Below the pieces are notes generated by a model. The model ran no database searches, was not told the origin of the DNA, and was given only the letters and a program-made list of their open reading frames with translations. A stretch of DNA of 64,000 nucleotides from Mycobacterium colombiense CECT 3035 (lineage in GTDB: Bacteria > Actinomycetota > Actinomycetes > Mycobacteriales > Mycobacteriaceae). Positions 9,031 through 18,330 of the stretch are shown here, piece after piece. The stretch is from the NCBI RefSeq assembly GCF_002105755.1, contig NZ_CP020821.1:2356001-2420000 (forward strand). The letters are read 5' to 3'. Positions within the stretch are counted from its first letter, which is position 1. Every line of letters starts with the position of its first letter. The translations under genes were made by a program, and so were the position numbers.

Positions 9031-10131
9031 TCAGGGGAAGCAATCTGCGGCCAGATTCGCAATGTTGATTATCCGGTTCAAACCCCGCCGCGACTGCTCG
9101 TAACCCGTTGTCGGGTACCCGTTGGTGAGAAACGCGAACGAGAGCCCCGTCGCGGGGTCGGCGAAGCCGATCTGGCAGGGAGCGCCGCCGTGCCCGAAGG
9201 TCTGCGGGCCGGTGGCTGTCGGAAGGAAGGCCCGTGCCGTTCCGTCGTCGCCGGAGACAACCACGAAGAGTGCGACATTGCCCGGGACACTCGGCGTTCC
9301 GCCGCGCTCCCCGGTGACCGGCAGTGTTACCCGAACACGCAGGGCGTCTCGGACAACCTCTCGACGCCACAACGGCGAACGCAGCAGGGCCTGATACCAG
9401 GACGCCAGGTCGGACGCGGTACCAACGACGGAGTGGCTGGGCTCCCCCGCGGCCAGGATCTCAGGGCGCGCCAAATACCAGGGCCCCCAAGGGTTTACCT
9501 CAGCCTCCTGTCCGTCCGTCCGCACGAAAGGGGCGACGTTGTGTTGTTGCTCCACCGACGGCCCGATCTCGATACTGTCCAACCCCAGTGGTGCGGTGAG
9601 GACTTCTCGAAGATACTCCGAGATTGGCCGGCCGGTTAGCCGCTCGCACAGCTCACCGATGATCCACGCGGCCGAGGTTAGGTGGAACTGCAGCTGGGTC
9701 CCGGGCGGATAGGTGAGCCGCCACTTGCTGAAGGCGCGTAGTCGTTCGGACCGGTCCAGCATCTGCGGATAGCCGAGGGGCGCCAAGGGAAATCCGCCTA
9801 CGTGGGTGACCACCTGCTCCACAGTGACCGCTTCTTTACCGTTGGTGGCGAATTCAGGAATGTAGGACGCGACTGTGCGATCGATGTCCAGCAACCCATC
9901 GGAAATCAGTTTCCATAGCACGCCGGCCACGACGGTTCGGCCTGCCGACTGCAAGACATACCGCGTGGACGGCGTCCCCGCGCCGAATGTTTCCGATACG
10001 TATTCCACACCGCCTGCGTTGAGGGCCACTTGCGCCGACGGCAGCGCGCCGGAGTCGACTTCCAGCCTGCAGCGCTCGAGCAGGAGCCGAAGCCTACGCG
10101 GGTCGGGCTCCTTCGCGACTGTGGTCGACAC
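9031..10131 (-). CDS. beta-lactamase-fold serine hydrolase with altered SxxK motif
   Basis: A 366-residue class-C beta-lactamase/esterase-fold protein. The GTG at 10131 is favoured because AGGAGAGAT precedes it; the frame is open to 10173. The usual active-site SxxK appears as SAGR (in VLQSAGRTVVAG), so Arg replaces the catalytic Lys. The second motif reads FHLTSAAWIIGEL, with the serine-containing turn but no obvious Tyr-x-Asn. HxG is present in FGHGGAPCQIGF. The fold is clear, but activity may differ from ordinary esterases or be lost. It diverges from the crotonase at 10243 across an AT-rich promoter. Confidence 0.85.
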   Translation of the reverse strand: MSTTVAKEPDPRRLRLLLERCRLEVDSGALPSAQVALNAGGVEYVSETFGAGTPSTRYVLQSAGRTVVAGVLWKLISDGLLDIDRTVASYIPEFATNGKEAVTVEQVVTHVGGFPLAPLGYPQMLDRSERLRAFSKWRLTYPPGTQLQFHLTSAAWIIGELCERLTGRPISEYLREVLTAPLGLDSIEIGPSVEQQHNVAPFVRTDGQEAEVNPWGPWYLARPEILAAGEPSHSVVGTASDLASWYQALLRSPLWRREVVRDALRVRVTLPVTGERGGTPSVPGNVALFVVVSGDDGTARAFLPTATGPQTFGHGGAPCQIGFADPATGLSFAFLTNGYPTTGYEQSRRGLNRIINIANLAADCFP

Positions 10132-10180
10132 ATCTCTCCTCGTCGTTAGGGAACCGGAAGAGGGCCCTTGCACTACCCGC

Positions 10181-10211
10181 TACTATATATCTAAATATTT
10201 GCTCTATATCT
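10181..10211. promoter_or_regulatory. AT-rich divergent promoter with repeated TATATCT
   Basis: Thirty bases almost free of G/C lie between the serine hydrolase and the crotonase. TATATCT occurs twice (10186-10192 and 10205-10211), 19 bases apart start to start. This island is unusual in such GC-rich DNA and fits -10 elements or a regulator site. No factor can be named. Confidence 0.45.
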
Positions 10212-10242
10212 GTTTGGTTCTGCGAGAAAGGGACCGGTCTTC

Positions 10243-11043
10243 ATGTCGGACGTCGACGGCGGGATGTACGGGCTTGCACCCGAAATACGAATCACAGCCG
10301 AGGGCCATGTCAGGATTTTGACGCTCAATCGCCCAGCCGATCTCAACGGCGCCAACCGGCAAATGCATCAAGCCCTTGCCCGCGTATGGCGCCACTTCGA
10401 TGACGACGCGGACGCGCGCGCCGTGGTCCTTACCGGTAGCGGACAGGCATTTAGCGCCGGCGGCGATTTCGGCTACATGCAGGAAAATATCGACGATGAA
10501 GAGATGCGCGCGCAGACCATGGAGGAAGGACGCGCCATCATCAGAGGAATGGTGGGATGTCGCCTCCCCATCATCGCTGCGGTCAATGGACCGGCGGTCG
10601 GGTTGGGGTGCAGCCTGGCCGTGCTCTCAGACATCGTGCTGATGTCCGAGGGCAGCTTTTTGGCCGATCCGCACCTTCGAATGGGTTTGGTTCCCGGCGA
10701 CGGCGGCATGGTCTGGCCTGCGCTGACCGGCCTGTCTCGCGCCAAAGAGTATCTGTTCCTGGGGTCGCGGATTCCGGCCGCCGACGCCGTCACAATGGGC
10801 CTGGCAAGCAGGGTCGTCGCGCCGGAGAACTTGATGAATGAGGCGTTGTCTCTTGCCCAGAAGCTCACGACGGTGCCGGCTGCCGCACTACAAGCGACCA
10901 AGCGAGCGCTGAACGCCTACCTGGACTGCCAGCTAACCAACTCCTTTGAGGTTGCGCTTCGCGGCGAACTGGCCAGCATGCACTCCGACGAGCACCGTGC
11001 GGCTGTAGCGGCGGCGCGCACGAAGGCGTCCTCCAATTCGTAG
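10243..11043 (+). CDS. enoyl-CoA hydratase/isomerase (crotonase) family
   Basis: A 266-residue crotonase. Seen: LTLNRPADLNGANRQM near the start, the first oxyanion-hole segment FSAGGDFGYM, the second oxyanion region AAVNGPAVGLGCSLAV, and MGLVPGDGGMVWPALTG. The second catalytic acid position (often Glu in xxPGxGG-type enzymes) is Asp here, and the first Glu of classical hydratases is not evident, so isomerase or another crotonase reaction is possible. C-terminal helix MHSDEHRAAVAAAR is normal. It stands alone on the plus strand behind the AT-rich promoter. Confidence 0.9.
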   Translation: MSDVDGGMYGLAPEIRITAEGHVRILTLNRPADLNGANRQMHQALARVWRHFDDDADARAVVLTGSGQAFSAGGDFGYMQENIDDEEMRAQTMEEGRAIIRGMVGCRLPIIAAVNGPAVGLGCSLAVLSDIVLMSEGSFLADPHLRMGLVPGDGGMVWPALTGLSRAKEYLFLGSRIPAADAVTMGLASRVVAPENLMNEALSLAQKLTTVPAAALQATKRALNAYLDCQLTNSFEVALRGELASMHSDEHRAAVAAARTKASSNS

Positions 11044-11148
11044 TGGCATTCCACTGCGGTGTATTGAAGAGCTACCGCTGGATCGCCTCAAAGCGGCGCA
11101 TCCGAAGCTGCGAAACCGGTTTCCAGACGGAATCTCCGGGCGACGCCG

Positions 11149-14145
11149 CTAGGTGGCGTGGTCGGACTGTCGGTCCTCTCGCGTCGGTGCGTCCAGCACG
11201 TATGCCACCGCCGCGTCGAAGTCAAGCCCGGCACCTTCTTCGCGCGCAGCAGAATAGTCCTGCGCTCCAAGCGTTTCCAGCGTCCGCTGTACGCATTCTT
11301 CATGAAAGACGGCGAGATCAGGCAACACAGCGGGAGAGGCTCCTACGCCATGCATCAATGCCTCCGCGGCTCCCATCAGCACCGCGGCGCGACGGGGATC
11401 GTTTTTGGCGCCCGCGATCCAGCCCATCGCCTCCAGGCAAGCCGCAGCGTTGCGTGGATCGTCGATCTGGTGTGCCAACCCAAGACATTGCCGCAGCAGC
11501 CCCTCTGCACGGTCCGGTTTACCGTGCCGCCACCATCCAACCCCCAGGGACCACAACAGGATCGAGCGGAACACCACCTCGCCGGCCGCTTGGGAAACTG
11601 CCAGCGCCTTCTCCTGCCAGACAAGGGCGCGCCCGGTATCACCCTGGAATTGGAGGCGCCAGCCCTGCAAGATCATCGCCGAGACACGGATAAGAGGATC
11701 CTCGGCGCTCGCCAATACCTCTGCGATGCAGGTAGATACGCGACTGTAGTCATTGGCGAGCAGCGCTGAGAATGCTTGGGCGACCTTGGCGAGGCCGCGC
11801 GCCACGGGATCCGTAATCTGATCGGCCAGCACCTGCGCTTCGGCCGCGCGCGCCATCACAGCCGACACGTCCCCCTGCCCCCCGGCGAGCACAGCGGCCG
11901 CGTACAAGGCCGTGATCCGATCCTTCGATGAGTCCGGCGGTGTCGCGTCCAAGGCGCGATCCAGCCAACGGCGTGTCTCGGTGAGGGCCCCGCGCGCGAC
12001 GCCGTACCAGTACAGTCGGGCCGCGAGCTCCACCGCTAACTCGGGTGCGTCTGACAGCGCGAATTCGAGCGCTTCGCGCAGGTTGTACACCTCCGATTCG
12101 AGACGTTTGACCCAACTCAACTGCCTCGGACCGAACCAGTCCGCCGCGGCGCGGTCCGCCAACTGCCGATACCAGTCCAGGTGTCGTCTGCGGAGGTCGT
12201 TCAAGTCCGTGGAGCTCTCGATTTTCGCGCGGCCATATTCCCGGAGCGTGTCGATCAAACGGAACCGAATGACGCCATTGCGTTCTGTCCGAACCACTAT
12301 GGACTTGTCCACGAGTGAGGTGAGGAGGTTGTCCAACTCTTGCGCGAGGAGGCCGTCGGCGCAGACATATTCGGCCGCTTCGAGTTCGAAGCTTCCAGCG
12401 AAAACCGACAGTCGCCACCACAGCTGCTGTTCGGCCGGAGTGCATAGGTCATAACTCCACCCGATGCTCCAACTCAGCGTCTGCTGACGGGCCGGGGCAA
12501 CGCGATTACCCTGCGTTAACAACGCGTACCTGTGGTCCAACCGCTGCAGTAGCTGCTCGGGCGACATGGCGCGTAATCGCGCCGCCGCCAGTTCGATTGC
12601 CAACGGCAGGCCATCCAGGCGCGAGCAAATCTGGGCGATGGTGTCCTCGTTTTTCGGCGTGACATGGAAGTCCGGCACCGCCGCGGCAGCACGATCGGCA
12701 AACAGCTGCACTGCATGACTGGTCAACCGGGACAAAGGAAAGAGGGCTTCCCCTCCGATGCCGAGACGCTCCCGACTGGTTGCGAGAACATGCAGCCTCG
12801 GGCAAGTCCGCAGCAGCGAGTCAACAAGCTTCGCCGCGGCATCGATCACCTGTTCACAGTTGTCAACGACGAGCAGTAGCTGCCGGCCAAACAGGAAATC
12901 CTCCAACACCTCGCGGGACGGCCGCGCGGCTTCCCCGCGCAAGCCGAGGGCTGTGGAGACCGCGTCGACAAGCATCGCCCCGTCGCGAAGCTCGCCGAGC
13001 TCCACGAGCCGTACCCCGTCGGCGAAGTCATTTGCCGACTCAGCCGCTGCGCGCAGAGCGAGTCGTGTTTTGCCGATCCCACCGATTCCGGTCAAGGTTA
13101 CGAGCCGCGCCGCCTTAAGCAGCTGCGTCACTTCGGCCAACGCCTCATGCCGTCCGACGAAGCTGTTGACTTCCACTGGAAGACCGCCACGTTCCCTGCG
13201 GGGTGGGACCGCCGATCCCGTGGCCCGGGCGGGCCGATCCCCCCGGTGGCTGGGACGAAGCGCCATTTCGTCGACGGGAAGCCCGTGCATCGCCTGCACT
13301 TGTTGCAGAGATTCACCGAGCTCGAGCGCTGATGGCCGGTTGCGAGGCTCTCGCGCCATCGCCATATCGACCACCGCGGCAACGTCGTCGGGAATGCCGT
13401 TGTCCCGCAGGTCGGGGGCGGATTCCGTAGCGATGCGCAGAAATTGCGCTACCACCTGCTCACCGCTGCGCCGTTCGAACGCGGCATGTCCGGTAAGGGC
13501 CGCAAATAGTGTGGCGCCCAGTCCATACACGTCGGATGCTTGGGTTGGCGGGTGGCCACTGAGTGTCTCGGGTGCGGTGAAGGCCGGAGATCCGGTGAAT
13601 ATGCCGGTCGCCGTCTCGAATCCGCCGGTGATATGGGCGATGCCAAAGTCGCTGAGTGCCGGCTCACCGTAATCGGTGTAGAGAATGTTCGTCGGCTTGA
13701 CATCGCGGTGCAAGATGCCCGCACGATGCGCAGTTTCCAGCGCGCCCGCCATCTTGACGCCCATACGCAGCGCATCATCGATCGGGAGTCGGCCGCGCTG
13801 GTGTAGGCGCTGCCCGAGCGAGCCCTCGCGATGAAATTGCATGACAAGGTACGGAAGGCGGCCCTCGGTTTGTCCGACCTGCAAGACGCCGACGATATTG
13901 GGATGCCCGGTAAGCAAGCCCATCGCCCGTTGCTCGCGCAGGAACCGCTGCCTGTCTTCGTCATGTTCAGCGGTGAGGACCTTCACCGCGACAACACGAT
14001 CAAGGCCGACCTGCCGGCATCGGAATACAATCCCAAAACCGCCGCGCCCGACCTCGACGGCATCAGTAAACCCCGCCGCCTCCAATTCCGACACGACGAT
14101 CAGGCCCGCGTCACGCTGGGTGGTGTACGGATCGTCATCCGCCAT
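11149..14145 (-). CDS. PknK-like serine/threonine kinase fused to an AfsR/LuxR-type ATPase
   Basis: A 998-residue signalling protein. Residues about 24-285 form a Hanks kinase: glycine loop GRGGFG (33-38), Lys55 in VAVKVL, catalytic HRDVKPTN (146-153), DFG (166-168) and APE (191-193). A linker leads to an NB-ARC-type ATPase with SFVGRHEAL, Walker A GIGGIGKT (353-360), Walker B LLLVVDNCE (423-431) and LDGLPLAIELAAARL. The rest is helical TPR-like sequence. M. tuberculosis PknK is about 1110 residues; here no C-terminal DNA-binding HTH is evident, so output may be through phosphorylation or partner binding. It is encoded alone, convergent with the crotonase; the headless TetR remnant lies just upstream on the same strand. 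Confidence 0.92.
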   Translation of the reverse strand: MADDDPYTTQRDAGLIVVSELEAAGFTDAVEVGRGGFGIVFRCRQVGLDRVVAVKVLTAEHDEDRQRFLREQRAMGLLTGHPNIVGVLQVGQTEGRLPYLVMQFHREGSLGQRLHQRGRLPIDDALRMGVKMAGALETAHRAGILHRDVKPTNILYTDYGEPALSDFGIAHITGGFETATGIFTGSPAFTAPETLSGHPPTQASDVYGLGATLFAALTGHAAFERRSGEQVVAQFLRIATESAPDLRDNGIPDDVAAVVDMAMAREPRNRPSALELGESLQQVQAMHGLPVDEMALRPSHRGDRPARATGSAVPPRRERGGLPVEVNSFVGRHEALAEVTQLLKAARLVTLTGIGGIGKTRLALRAAAESANDFADGVRLVELGELRDGAMLVDAVSTALGLRGEAARPSREVLEDFLFGRQLLLVVDNCEQVIDAAAKLVDSLLRTCPRLHVLATSRERLGIGGEALFPLSRLTSHAVQLFADRAAAAVPDFHVTPKNEDTIAQICSRLDGLPLAIELAAARLRAMSPEQLLQRLDHRYALLTQGNRVAPARQQTLSWSIGWSYDLCTPAEQQLWWRLSVFAGSFELEAAEYVCADGLLAQELDNLLTSLVDKSIVVRTERNGVIRFRLIDTLREYGRAKIESSTDLNDLRRRHLDWYRQLADRAAADWFGPRQLSWVKRLESEVYNLREALEFALSDAPELAVELAARLYWYGVARGALTETRRWLDRALDATPPDSSKDRITALYAAAVLAGGQGDVSAVMARAAEAQVLADQITDPVARGLAKVAQAFSALLANDYSRVSTCIAEVLASAEDPLIRVSAMILQGWRLQFQGDTGRALVWQEKALAVSQAAGEVVFRSILLWSLGVGWWRHGKPDRAEGLLRQCLGLAHQIDDPRNAAACLEAMGWIAGAKNDPRRAAVLMGAAEALMHGVGASPAVLPDLAVFHEECVQRTLETLGAQDYSAAREEGAGLDFDAAVAYVLDAPTREDRQSDHAT

Positions 14146-14236
14146 CGACTACCTGCGATTCAGCTCGTGGTGCGCTTCCAGCCTACTCCGCAACGAATCG
14201 ACCGCTCCGCCATTCGGGCTCAGAGCGATGCTTTGC

Positions 14237-14848
14237 TCACTGGTCGGGCTTCGTTACCGCGCGCAGGATGAGCGTGTCGGTGACCTGCCGCACGAACTCG
14301 CCATCGACGCTCTGTCCGCTGATGACGCGTAGTAAACCCATTGCCGTCATCACATCGGCGACCAATGACCAGTCGCGGGTGGCAGAGATTTCGCCGCGCT
14401 CGGCTGCTTTTGCCAGCACGGCCGACAACACGCGTCTTCCTTTGAAGAGGATCAGATCATTGAGCGCGGTGGCGACTTCGGCATCGTGCGCCGCCTCCAA
14501 GGCGACTCGCAGCACAAGGTCATTGGTGATCAAGGAGTTGTCGTTGCGCTCGGCACGTTCGACGAGGGCGTGGAGGTCACCGGCCAGACTGCCGGTGTTT
14601 GGGGCGTTGTCGCTGAGCAGTTCGGGCCGCCAGTAGACAAGAGCATCGGTTAGCAGCGCGGCTTTCGATGACCAGCGCCGATAGATGGCGGCCTTTCCCA
14701 AGCCTGGCTGTCGATTATCAAAGTATTCGTGGACAGCTTGGCAGGTCCTCGGGTGAATTTTCACGTTCCAACTGATCGAGGGATTGGTACGGTGTGCGCG
14801 TCCTCGGCGGACGCATCTCGCTTGATCCAATAGGTGTTGATCGGCCAC
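14237..14848 (-). pseudogene. TetR regulator lacking most of its DNA-binding domain
   Basis: From GLGKAAIYRRWSSKAALLTDAL (about base 14704) to the end this is a TetR-family protein: the recognition helix remnant followed by a normal ligand-binding domain ending LILRAVTKPD. Helices 1 and 2 that should come first are missing; the 48 residues before the homology do not resemble any TetR N-terminus. Fragments such as TLIIDS in another frame at about 14715-14735 hint at a decayed HTH. It is probably a non-functional remnant of a rearrangement that ended near 14700. An intact TetR lies at 16430. Confidence 0.6.
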
Positions 14849-15277
14849 CAGGACCAGTGACCGAGAAGAGCTGCGATCGGGGGCAAAGAGACCGCCGGCA
14901 TGAATCTATTCTTGGAGCCGGACGCCAGGAGTACGGAACCCCGAGTTCTGTGCCGCGCCTGGGGGCAGGTGAGCAAATCAGTTGAATCGTCTAGCTGAAC
15001 GTCCACGTCGGAGGACTGGGATCGCGCAGAACAACCCCCGAGCGAGGGCGTTGCGGACAGCCTCGCGCGTCGGATCGATGACGCGAGCGATCCTCATCCC
15101 GTCCGAACCGCCGGGTTGTCGAATGGATATCCTGCCGGCCTCAATGTCTCCAGGCGCGTTCGTCGGAAATCGGCTTTGTTCCTTCTGGAATCGAATCACC
15201 GCCGTTAGTGTGGGGATATCGGTTAGCTGGCCTTCATCACGCACACGGAGGTTGACGCCCTGTTTTCTCGCTCCCGA
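14849..15277. other. 429-base stretch without a convincing gene
   Basis: Open frames exist on both strands but none has recognisable domains, a good ribosome site or the codon use of neighbouring genes. Together with the headless TetR next to it, this looks like debris of lost genes. Confidence 0.5.
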
Positions 15278-16159
15278 GTGACGACGGTCGAACCGCCCTG
15301 GTTCACCGCCGCCCTGTGTCACCAGCCGGACCACTGCGACGTGGAAGTCGATGGTTGCCGCATACATTTGCGCGTCTGGGGAGCCGAAGGGAAGCCACCC
15401 ATCGTCCTCATTCACGGGGGCGGAGCGCACTCGGGTTGGTGGGACCACATTGGTCCATTCTTTTCCCGAACCCACCGCGTGATTGCACCGGATTTGTCAG
15501 GGCACGGCGATAGCGGCACCCGGAGCGCATATCACCTGCATACCTGGGCGAGAGAAGTGATGGAGGTTTCCGCGACACCCGGGGCTTCAGCAGCGAGACC
15601 GATCATAGTCGGGCACAGTTTGGGCGGCTGGGTGGCAGCCGAGGCAGCCATGCACTACGGCGACCGGATCAGCAGCATGGTGGTGATCGATTCGCCGTTG
15701 CGTGACCGTGCGCCCGAGGAAGCGAGGTTACGCGACCGCAAACACACCCGATATGCGACGAAAGATGAGATCCTGGCACGCTTTACGTCAGTGCCGCCAC
15801 AGGATGTGGTACTCCCCTTCATCAGACGACACATAGCAACGGAGTCGATACGAAGAATCGGCAAAGAGTGGACCTGGAAGTTCGATCCCGCGATCTTCGG
15901 CGACCAGTTATTGGACCCACGACCAGCGGACCAAGAGTCGCTGGAAACCATGATGGCCGAAATGCGCTGTCGTCTAGGTTATTTGCGTTGTGAATCCGGG
16001 CTGGTGCCCCCAGCCATGGCCGAGCGAATCCGCTCGATCCTCCAACTCCGGGGCCCTTTCGTAGAATTGGCCGAGGCTGGCCATCATCCCATGCTGGACC
16101 AACCGCTCCCACTCGTAGCGACATTGCGCACGCTGTTCGAGTTCTGGTCGATCACCTAA
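15278..16159 (+). CDS. alpha/beta hydrolase
   Basis: A 293-residue alpha/beta-fold hydrolase with the complete motif set: oxyanion HGGGAHSGWWD, PDLSGHGDSG, nucleophile elbow GHSLGG, and histidine in AGHHPMLDQP; the acid is likely in the strand before. GTG start at 15278 with a weak ribosome site (GGAGG is about 25 bases upstream), so the start is uncertain by a few codons. The family includes esterases, epoxide hydrolases and C-C hydrolases of ring-cleavage pathways. No neighbour on the same strand tells which. Confidence 0.85.
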   Translation: MTTVEPPWFTAALCHQPDHCDVEVDGCRIHLRVWGAEGKPPIVLIHGGGAHSGWWDHIGPFFSRTHRVIAPDLSGHGDSGTRSAYHLHTWAREVMEVSATPGASAARPIIVGHSLGGWVAAEAAMHYGDRISSMVVIDSPLRDRAPEEARLRDRKHTRYATKDEILARFTSVPPQDVVLPFIRRHIATESIRRIGKEWTWKFDPAIFGDQLLDPRPADQESLETMMAEMRCRLGYLRCESGLVPPAMAERIRSILQLRGPFVELAEAGHHPMLDQPLPLVATLRTLFEFWSIT

Positions 16160-16429
16160 AGCAGGATCTTCGACCAACAGCGACGGTGGACAATCGGAGC
16201 ATCTGCGCTACGGCTTGAAATGGCTTGCCCCGCAAGTGCCGACTCCCGGTCACGGAACTGATTTATGCAGTCGAGCGCCGCATCATATTCTCCAGAATCG
16301 GATTCAAGCGTGCGATCAGCCATTCTCCGGCAGCGATCGGCGCGACGGAACGGGTAGTCCGGTCAGAAGCCCCTACCGCCGCCGGCTGATTCACTACGGG
16401 AGCACGCCCGTTGCCGCATGGGGCGCGGA

Positions 16430-17005
16430 TCAACGCTGCACGGTTGCTCCGACGAGGCGGAGGGCGAAATCACTATACTGCCAGACGAGAGCGTCCTCGC
16501 TGACTTCGCCGTCCGGCCGGTACCAAGCCGCGACTCCCATGCCCAGGTCAAGAATTGCGAACGATGCGAGTTGGGTCGATGCAACCTGGAAGCGCCCGTC
16601 GTCGATACCGGCTTCGATCAGTTGCCGGAAACAGGTTTCGTACTCGACGCGGAGTGCCAGCACTTCGCTGCGGTTCGGCTCGATGAGACTGCGAATCTCT
16701 CGATTGCCGACGAATGCCTCGAGCCGGTGCCGCGCGTGAAAACGCACGTGCGCTTCGGTGGCTCGTCGGAGGCGTTCGGTCACGTCCACGGCGCTGGACA
16801 CGGCCGACCGATGCATAGTCAGCAGCGTCCGCATCGTCTCGACCATGATCTGCGCCAACAGGTCCTGCTTCGAGCCGACGTGTTTGTACAGGCTCGGACC
16901 GCGCATGCCGACGGCCTGGCCGATGTCGGCCATGGTGGTGGCCTCGTAGCCGTGGATGGTGAACAATTCCAATGCCGCGGCCCGGATCTCGTCTAGTCGG
17001 CTCAA
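16430..17005 (-). CDS. TetR-family regulator
   Basis: A 191-residue TetR protein with an intact N-terminal HTH (IRAAALELFTIHGYEATTM, then ADIGQAVGMRGPSLYKHVGSK) and a C-terminal ligand domain in which EAFVGNREIRSLIEP recalls regulators of lipid and acyl-CoA genes such as the KstR2 type. It is divergent from the acyl-CoA dehydrogenase operon at 17137, and a 16-base inverted repeat lies between them, so it most likely represses that operon until an acyl-CoA binds. The 270 bases after its stop, up to the hydrolase at 16159, hold no gene that I can see. Confidence 0.9.
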   Translation of the reverse strand: MSRLDEIRAAALELFTIHGYEATTMADIGQAVGMRGPSLYKHVGSKQDLLAQIMVETMRTLLTMHRSAVSSAVDVTERLRRATEAHVRFHARHRLEAFVGNREIRSLIEPNRSEVLALRVEYETCFRQLIEAGIDDGRFQVASTQLASFAILDLGMGVAAWYRPDGEVSEDALVWQYSDFALRLVGATVQR

Positions 17006-17106
17006 CGCTCCTCCCGTCTAGCTACCGCAGGATAGCCGAATGACCTGAGATCATCGCGACAGCCACTTCCGTTTTGCATCTTTAGTCTGCGGTGTCTAGC
17101 ATCACG

Positions 17107-17122
17107 GCTAATGGTTATTAGC
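17107..17122. promoter_or_regulatory. inverted repeat, putative TetR operator
   Basis: GCTAAT-GGTT-ATTAGC, with 6-base perfect arms, lies 15 bases before the start of the acyl-CoA dehydrogenase and in the gap shared with the divergent TetR gene. It would cover the ribosome-site side of the promoter. Assignment as the TetR site is inferred from symmetry and place. Confidence 0.5.
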
Positions 17123-17136
17123 TTTCGAGGAGAGTA

Positions 17137-18330
17137 ATGCCCATCGACTTGACCCCGAGCCCGGAAGTCGCGGAGCTTGCTCGGCGCACGGCGGAGTTCG
17201 TTCGTGACGATGTCGTGCCGGTCGAAGAAGAAGTACGCGGTGTCGCGCGGTCCGAAGAGGTACGGACCGAGCTGCAACAGGCCGCGAAGCGCGCGGGTGT
17301 GTTCGCTCCGCATGTGAGCCTTGAACTTGGTGGCCACGGCCTCGACATGTGTGGCCGCGCAGCCGTTTTCGAGGAGGCCGGCTACTCGCTGCTAGGCCCG
17401 CTGGCGTTGAACATCGCCGCGCCAGACGAGGGCAACATGCACATGCTCGAGGCCATCGCGACCGATGACCAGAAAGAGCGGTACCTGCGGCCGTTGGCCG
17501 CGGGCGACATCCGTTCCTGCTTTGCGATGACCGAGCCCGCGCCCGGTGCCGGTTCGGACCCCAGTGCCCTCACTACGCGCGCGGAGCGCGTACCGGGCGG
17601 CTGGCGTATCGATGGCCACAAGTGGTTCATCACGGGTGCCGACGGTGCAGCGTTCACCATTTGCATGGCTCGCACGTCGGGGGAGCCGGGCGACGCCGGT
17701 GGCGCCACCATGTTCCTCGTCGATGCCGGCAATCCGGGAATGAAACTGGTGCGGCACATCGAAACTCTCGACGAGAGTCTCTACGGCGGCCACATCGAGG
17801 TGCTGTACGAGAACTGTTTCGTCCCGGACGAGGCGGTGCTCGGCGAGGTCGACCAGGGCTACCGATATGCACAGGTCCGGCTCGGTCCGGCGCGGATGAC
17901 CCACTGCATGCGGTGGTTGGGCATCGCGCGCCGCGCACAGGACATCGCCGTGGACCGCGCGGTGGAGCGCCGGTTGTTCGGCTCCCGGTTGGGCGATCTG
18001 GGCATGGTGCAGCAGATGATCGCCGACAACGCGATCGACATCGCCGCAGCGCGCGGGCTCATCCTGCGGGCGTGCTGGGAACTGGACCAGGGCGGTCACG
18101 GGTCCCAGTCCACCTCGATCGCCAAAACCTTTTGCGCGGAATCGATTTGGCGGGTCGCCGACCGTTCCCTACAAATCTGCGGCGCGCTGGGCGTATCCGG
18201 TGACCTGCTGTTGGGACGGTTTCTGCGTGAGGTCCGGCCGTTCCGTATCTACGACGGCCCCTCCGAGACGCATCGATGGGCGATCGCGCGCCGAATCATA
18301 AATCGGCACGAACGTGAGAAGAACCAGTGA
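17137..18330 (+). CDS. acyl-CoA dehydrogenase family protein of the ACAD10/11 type
   Basis: A 397-residue FAD acyl-CoA dehydrogenase with GAGGAGAGTA before the ATG. Seen: CFAMTEPAPGAGSDPSAL (flavin/substrate contact), ITGADGAAFTICMARTSG, QMIADNAIDIAAAR, LQICGALGVSGD and, where medium-chain enzymes carry catalytic Glu in YEG, the sequence IYDGPSETHRW with Asp. That IYDGP signature is shared by ACAD10/ACAD11 and LvaC-like proteins. The next gene, overlapping by ATGA, is an APH-like kinase; in animals the two domains are fused. The family knowledge suggests removal of the phosphate from 4-phosphoacyl-CoA rather than simple dehydrogenation. Confidence 0.92.
   Translation: MPIDLTPSPEVAELARRTAEFVRDDVVPVEEEVRGVARSEEVRTELQQAAKRAGVFAPHVSLELGGHGLDMCGRAAVFEEAGYSLLGPLALNIAAPDEGNMHMLEAIATDDQKERYLRPLAAGDIRSCFAMTEPAPGAGSDPSALTTRAERVPGGWRIDGHKWFITGADGAAFTICMARTSGEPGDAGGATMFLVDAGNPGMKLVRHIETLDESLYGGHIEVLYENCFVPDEAVLGEVDQGYRYAQVRLGPARMTHCMRWLGIARRAQDIAVDRAVERRLFGSRLGDLGMVQQMIADNAIDIAAARGLILRACWELDQGGHGSQSTSIAKTFCAESIWRVADRSLQICGALGVSGDLLLGRFLREVRPFRIYDGPSETHRWAIARRIINRHEREKNQ

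Noticed and set aside
14978-15475. 165-codon minus frame across the hydrolase start
   Set aside because: Overlaps the start of a well-supported hydrolase and has no recognisable motif.
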